Source: an uncultured Nitrososphaerota archaeon | GTDB taxonomy: Bacteria > Bacillota > Clostridia > Oscillospirales > Ruminococcaceae | Assembly (NCBI GenBank): GCA_934869045.1 | Contig: CAKXAF010000076.1 | Span: 758 to 9,964 of the forward strand | Direction: 5' to 3' | DNA: 9,207 nt | Shown here: piece after piece, positions 6,223 through 9,207 of the stretch | Position numbering within the stretch: the first letter of the stretch is position 1 | Layout: each line of letters begins with the position of its first letter | The notes under the pieces: generated by a model | What the model was told of the DNA's origin: nothing | The model's database searches: none | Seen by the model: only the letters and a program-made list of their open reading frames with translations | Made by a program: the position numbers and the translations under genes

Positions 6223-6690
6223 TTACAGATGCTCCTGGCTTCCATCCGGTGATTCCTCTTGATTCGGCCTTTCCTGCTGGTTTCTCCGATAAGCCAAATA
6301 ACTCTCCAGGATAATCGTAGCAGCGACCTCATCGATCACCTTTTTCCGCTTTTTCCCGCGGGTGTTTGTGTCATTAAGGTAGTTATGCGCCTGCACCGTT
6401 GTAGAACGCTCATCCCAAAGCTCGACCGGGATCGGGACCAATTCCTGAAGCCTCCGGACAAATTCCGTGCATTTTTCCGCGCGTTCCCCGGCCGTTCCGT
6501 TCATATTCCGCGGATAACCCACCACAATCATCTGCACGCCGTATTCCTGTGCGGCGTACATCACCTTTTTTACCGTTGTATCGAAATTTCTCTCCTCAAC
6601 AACGCCAATGGGAGACGCCAAAAACTCCGTCCGGTCACAAACGGCCAGGCCCGTGCGCGCATCTCCAAAATCCACTGCCATGATTTTCAT
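6223..6690 (-). CDS. ruvX: Putative Holliday junction resolvase, YqgF/RuvX family
   Basis: The 155-aa protein is a YqgF/RuvX family RNase H-fold nuclease. The family is linked to 16S rRNA 5' maturation (YqgF in E. coli) and to Holliday junction resolution. All catalytic motifs are present: MAVDFGDARTGLAV at the N-terminus with the first Asp, VVGYPRNMNGTAG in the middle, LWDERSTTVQA with Asp-Glu, and VIDEVAATIILESYL with the last Asp. The tail after that (about 16 residues, RNQQERPNQEESPDG) is polar and probably disordered. ATG at 6690 is used because AAAGGAT precedes it by seven bases and the family begins MKIMAVDFG; an upstream in-frame ATG at 6771 would add 27 unrelated residues overlapping pyrD. 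It lies 31 bases after pyrD and is the last gene of the operon. The link with pyrimidine synthesis is probably transcriptional only. Confidence 0.95.
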   Translation of the reverse strand: MKIMAVDFGDARTGLAVCDRTEFLASPIGVVEERNFDTTVKKVMYAAQEYGVQMIVVGYPRNMNGTAGERAEKCTEFVRRLQELVPIPVELWDERSTTVQAHNYLNDTNTRGKKRKKVIDEVAATIILESYLAYRRNQQERPNQEESPDGSQEHL

Positions 6691-6721
6691 AAAATATCCT
6701 TTCGGAAGAAAATATATCGAT

Positions 6722-7633
6722 TTACCAAGGTTCCACTGTCCCGATAATTTCCCGGACAGCAGCGATCCCATGGGAATCCAGCCACTTGTGAAGCCCTTCC
6801 ACGATTTTCACCGGCGCATAAGGATCGGTAAAGATCGCCGCCCCAACCTGAACAGCGGACGCACCGGCCATCATCATCTCGATCGCGTCTTCTGCGGAAG
6901 AAATTCCTCCCATTCCCACGACCGGGATCTTGACAGCGTTGGAAACCTGCCAGACCATCCGTACCGCAATCGGAAAAACTGCCGGTCCAGACATCCCGCC
7001 GACATTATTCCGCAGAACCGGACGGCGGCTGTTAATGTCAATCCGCATTCCCAGCAGCGTATTAATCAAAGAAACCGCATCAGCCCCTGCGTCCTCCACT
7101 GCCCGCGCAATAGCTGTAATATCCGTAACATTGGGACTGAGCTTTACCATAAGCGGCTTCTTCGTTGCTTTCCGAACCGCCGTTGTAATTGCAGAAGCCG
7201 ATTCACAGCTCGTACCGAAAGCCGCGCCGCCCTGCTTCACATTGGGACAGGAGATATTCAGCTCGACCATATCCACGGCGCTGCCTTCCAGCTTCTTCAC
7301 CATGGTCACGCAGTCCTCAACCGTGCTTCCGGCTACATTTGCGATAATCCGCGTGCCTTTCCCCGCCAAGTACGGCAGCTCTTCAGCCAGAAAACGGTCG
7401 ATTCCGGGGTTCTGCAGTCCCACAGAATTGAGCATCCCCATGGGGGTTTCAGCAATTCTGGGAGGCGGATTCCCCTCTCGGGGGTTCAGGGTCATTCCCT
7501 TCACCGAAATGCCGCCCAGCTTGGACAACGGATAAAATTTTTCATATTCATGTCCGAATCCAAATGCGCCGGATGCAGGAATTACCGGATTTTGAAAAGA
7601 GACTCCAGCTACCTCTACCCGTAAATCCGCCAT
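6722..7633 (-). CDS. pyrD: Dihydroorotate dehydrogenase catalytic subunit, class 1B
   Basis: PyrD oxidises dihydroorotate to orotate in UMP synthesis, using FMN and passing electrons through PyrK to NAD+. At 303 aa it has the normal length. The FMN/substrate motifs are NPVIPASGAFGFG (15-27), ISVKGMT with the FMN Lys (45), GMLNSVGLQNPG and NISCPNVKQGG with the catalytic Cys at about 129, which marks a class 1 enzyme. The FMN phosphate site is near GMGGISSAEDA and GASAVQVGAA. Its ATG overlaps the pyrK stop (TGATG, 7635-7631), and its ribosome site GAGGAGG (7650-7644) is inside pyrK, so translation of the two is probably coupled and balanced. The adjacent pyrK supports class 1B rather than the fumarate-linked class 1A. 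No oddities were seen. Confidence 0.97.
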   Translation of the reverse strand: MADLRVEVAGVSFQNPVIPASGAFGFGHEYEKFYPLSKLGGISVKGMTLNPREGNPPPRIAETPMGMLNSVGLQNPGIDRFLAEELPYLAGKGTRIIANVAGSTVEDCVTMVKKLEGSAVDMVELNISCPNVKQGGAAFGTSCESASAITTAVRKATKKPLMVKLSPNVTDITAIARAVEDAGADAVSLINTLLGMRIDINSRRPVLRNNVGGMSGPAVFPIAVRMVWQVSNAVKIPVVGMGGISSAEDAIEMMMAGASAVQVGAAIFTDPYAPVKIVEGLHKWLDSHGIAAVREIIGTVEPW

Positions 7634-8403
7634 CAGAACACGACCTCCTCACCAGAGAACACTGGACCGTCTTTGCAGACATGGAGGTATACCTCCCCGC
7701 CGTCACGGCGGATCTTGCAGGCACATCCCAGACAGGCGCCCACTCCACAGGCCATTCGTTCTTCCAAGGAAACCTGACACGGAATCGAATGGGCTGCCGC
7801 AATTTCCGAAACCCTTTTCAGCATGACCATCGGACCGCAGGCGCAAATGCAGTCGGGATGCTCCGACGCCAGAAGCTCCTCCAGGGCAGCCGTAACGAAA
7901 CCGTTTCTCCCAAGAGTCCCGTCATCTGTACAAAGGATGGTACTTGCTCCTGTCTTTTGGAAATCTTTCTCGAGAATTGCAGCCTGCGCGCTGCGGAAGC
8001 CGAGGATAGCGGTCGTTTTTGCTCCAAAGTGCTCAGCGACGGCGAGAAGAGGCGGAACACCGATGCCGCCGCCAACCACAACGCAAGTATGTTCCGGTTT
8101 CGGAAGCGTATACCCATTTCCAAGCGGCCCCAGAAGATCGACCATATCTCCTGCCTTCAAATCGGCCAAAATTTGTGTGCCCTCGCCGCGAATCTCATAA
8201 ACAATCCGAATGGTCCCCTTCTCCACGTCATAGCCCGCGATTGAAATTGGCCTGCGCAGAATATGGCTGGGAACCCGGATATGTACGAATTGTCCAGCTT
8301 TTGTGCTGCCCGCAATTTCGGGACAAAGAACCGTCATATCATAGATATTCTTCGCAAGGTTGGACTTGCCAATCACGGGAAACAATCCCTGCTGATAAGA
8401 CAT
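7633..8403 (-). CDS. pyrK: Dihydroorotate dehydrogenase electron-transfer subunit
   Basis: PyrK carries FAD and a [2Fe-2S] cluster and moves electrons from PyrD-FMN to NAD+. It is 256 aa. The FAD-binding barrel has RRPISIAGYD (50-59) and IVYEIRGEGT. The NAD domain has VVVGGGIGVPPLL (108-120) and CACGPMVML. The cluster ligands are Cys 219, 224, 227 and 243 in ERMACGVGACLGCACK and HVCKDGPVF. ATG at 8403 is chosen over an in-frame ATG at 8466: GGAGG lies seven bases upstream, and the predicted promoter starts transcription near 8450, downstream of 8466. It is the first gene of pyrK-pyrD-ruvX. The leader of about 47 nt is too short for a PyrR attenuator, so control, if any, is likely at initiation. 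Confidence 0.97.
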   Translation of the reverse strand: MSYQQGLFPVIGKSNLAKNIYDMTVLCPEIAGSTKAGQFVHIRVPSHILRRPISIAGYDVEKGTIRIVYEIRGEGTQILADLKAGDMVDLLGPLGNGYTLPKPEHTCVVVGGGIGVPPLLAVAEHFGAKTTAILGFRSAQAAILEKDFQKTGASTILCTDDGTLGRNGFVTAALEELLASEHPDCICACGPMVMLKRVSEIAAAHSIPCQVSLEERMACGVGACLGCACKIRRDGGEVYLHVCKDGPVFSGEEVVF

Positions 8404-8456
8404 CCCATATCCTCCTTCTGAAAACTTATACAAATGGAATGATACTATTACCTTAT

Positions 8457-8485
8457 ATTTTACCATACCGTATCAGGAAAAGCAA
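8457..8485 (-). promoter_or_regulatory. Extended -10 promoter of pyrK-pyrD-ruvX
   Basis: The minus strand has TTGCTT (8485-8480), a 17-base spacer ending in TGG, and TAAAAT (8462-8457). The TG one base before the hexamer makes an extended -10. Predicted start is near 8450. No other pyr gene lies upstream, so the operon starts here. Confidence 0.75.
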
Positions 8486-8548
8486 CGGGAAAATATCGTA
8501 CGAAATTCCGGTACAGATACTGCTATTTTGTGCAATCCAGCGTCCTAT

Positions 8549-8583
8549 AAAAAAGAGGGACTGCATTTTCAGCAGTTCCTCTT
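8549..8583 (-). terminator. Intrinsic terminator of the aspartate kinase gene
   Basis: AAGAGGAACTGC (8583-8572) pairs with GCAGTCCCTCTT (8564-8553) over 12 positions, one of them a G-U wobble (A-C/G-U position near 8559), with a seven-base loop and a run of U after it on the minus strand. It begins 15 bases after the stop codon and isolates the kinase gene from pyrK. Confidence 0.88.
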
Positions 8584-8598
8584 CGAAACTTTTGCATA

Positions 8599-9207
8599 TT
8601 ATTTGATAAACGCTTCAGAAATCGCATTCAATGCCTTGATTCCAAGATCTTTTTGAATCAAAACAGAAATCTTGATCTCAGAAGTGGAAATCATTTGAAT
8701 GTTGATGTCCGCCTCATAAAGAGCCTCAAACATCTTAGCCGCGACACCTGGGTTGGACTGCATACCGGCTCCAACAATGGAAACCTTTGTCACATCCTCG
8801 TCGACCTCGATCCGGTGAGCGCCCAGCATTTCCATCTGGTCATTCAGCGCCGCCACTGCAGCATCCCGGCTGTCGATAGGAACGGTAAAGCTGATATCTT
8901 TTGTCCCGTCGCGTCCCACAGACTGCAAAATGATATCCACATTAATCTTTTTAGACGCCAGCATTGAGAAAATCTTAAAGGCAATGCCGGGCTTATCGGG
9001 AAGTCCAACCACGGAAATCCGGACAACATCGTCGTCTTTTGCAACGCCTTTGATCAACATTTTCTCCATTTTTGTCACCTCTTTGACTTTTGTTCCGGGT
9101 TTATTTTCCAGGCTGGAAAGAACCTCAAGATTCACATTGTACTTTTTCGCCATCTCCACGGATCGATTGTGGAGGACCTGTGCGCCGCAGGAAGCGAGCT
9201 CCAGCAT
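8599..9207 (-). CDS. lysC: Aspartate kinase, C-terminal part (5' end outside the window)
   Basis: Aspartate kinase phosphorylates L-aspartate with ATP, the entry step to lysine, diaminopimelate, threonine and methionine. The 202 visible residues open with MLELASCGAQVLHNRSVE, the end of the kinase domain, so the ATG at the edge is internal and the true start lies beyond 9207. Two ACT domains follow: the first from about VVRISVVGLPDKPGIA to LQSVGRDGTKDISF, the second from VSIVGAGMQSNPGVAA to ISTSEIKISVLI. The second carries the ISTSEIKIS motif that lines effector sites in this family. The tandem ACT arrangement without a fused homoserine dehydrogenase fits monofunctional, feedback-regulated clostridial and Bacillus enzymes. 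The effector (lysine, or lysine with threonine) cannot be told from this part. A second start inside the gene is described separately. Confidence 0.96.
   Translation of the reverse strand: MLELASCGAQVLHNRSVEMAKKYNVNLEVLSSLENKPGTKVKEVTKMEKMLIKGVAKDDDVVRISVVGLPDKPGIAFKIFSMLASKKINVDIILQSVGRDGTKDISFTVPIDSRDAAVAALNDQMEMLGAHRIEVDEDVTKVSIVGAGMQSNPGVAAKMFEALYEADINIQMISTSEIKISVLIQKDLGIKALNAISEAFIK
9067..9082 (-). promoter_or_regulatory. Internal ribosome site and ATG for a separate regulatory (beta) subunit
   Basis: Within the kinase reading frame, AGAGGTGA (9082-9075) stands five bases before the in-frame ATG at 9069-9067 (MEKMLIKGVAK). Translation from here would give a 156-aa protein made of just the two ACT domains. 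B. subtilis aspartokinase II is known to make an alpha chain and a C-terminal beta chain of about 160 residues from an internal in-frame start, and this site fits that arrangement. Confidence 0.7.

Noticed and set aside
6691..6771. Longer RuvX start at ATG 6771
   Set aside because: It would add 27 residues unrelated to the family and overlap the end of pyrD; ATG 6690 has a ribosome site.
6608..7624. 338-codon open frame on the plus strand
   Set aside because: It is opposite pyrD and the start of ruvX, rich in His, Arg and Asn, and lacks any domain.
8404..8466. Longer PyrK start at ATG 8466
   Set aside because: The predicted transcription start near 8450 lies downstream of this ATG, and a good ribosome site serves ATG 8403.
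8404..8545. PyrR attenuator or other leader RNA upstream of pyrK
   Set aside because: The leader is about 47 nt with no terminator/antiterminator pair; the only hairpin belongs to the kinase gene terminator.

Overview
The window looks like chromosomal DNA of an anaerobic, low-to-mid GC Firmicute, probably a clostridium of the Oscillospiraceae/Ruminococcaceae type. The reasons are strong GGAGG-type ribosome sites, sigma-A promoters with 17-base spacers, a PyrK/PyrD (class 1B) dihydroorotate dehydrogenase, an anaerobic-type cobalt chelatase (CbiK), and part of the endospore sigma factor sigma-K. Only the taxonomic placement is inference. Nearly everything is on the minus strand; the plus strand carries a 58-codon ORF and the sigma-K fragment.

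Left block (1-2042, minus): a tetrapyrrole operon, cbiK then hemA, running off the left edge. HemA makes glutamate-1-semialdehyde, the first committed tetrapyrrole precursor. CbiK inserts cobalt (or iron) into sirohydrochlorin on the way to cobalamin or siroheme. The cbiK promoter has a perfect 12-base inverted repeat across its -10 element, a likely operator.

Middle block (2043-2799, plus): a 58-aa ORF of unknown function with its own ribosome site and a weak sigma-E-like promoter, closed by a bidirectional terminator. Then comes an intact, uninterrupted 3' half of sigK. The sigma-K similarity begins abruptly at the sequence AATGA, the same 5-base core and the same Asn-Glu codons at which the Bacillus subtilis skin element splits sigK. 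This is the most interesting part of the window: either one edge of a developmentally excised sigK intervening element or a relic of one.

Central block (2800-6140, minus): a single large cytoplasmic GH106-like glycoside hydrolase. It has a near-consensus sigma-A promoter with an AT-rich UP-like tract and a potential stem-loop at the very 5' end of its mRNA. No transporter or regulator accompanies it here, and it has no terminator immediately after its stop.

Right block (6106-9207, minus): a pyrK-pyrD-ruvX operon from one extended -10 promoter, ending in a good terminator. PyrK and PyrD together form the NAD-linked dihydroorotate dehydrogenase, and ruvX encodes a YqgF-family nuclease. Upstream, separated by its own terminator, is the 3' end of an aspartate kinase gene. 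It contains a strong internal ribosome site at the point expected for a separately translated regulatory (beta) subunit. No tRNA, rRNA, CRISPR array or insertion sequence was seen.
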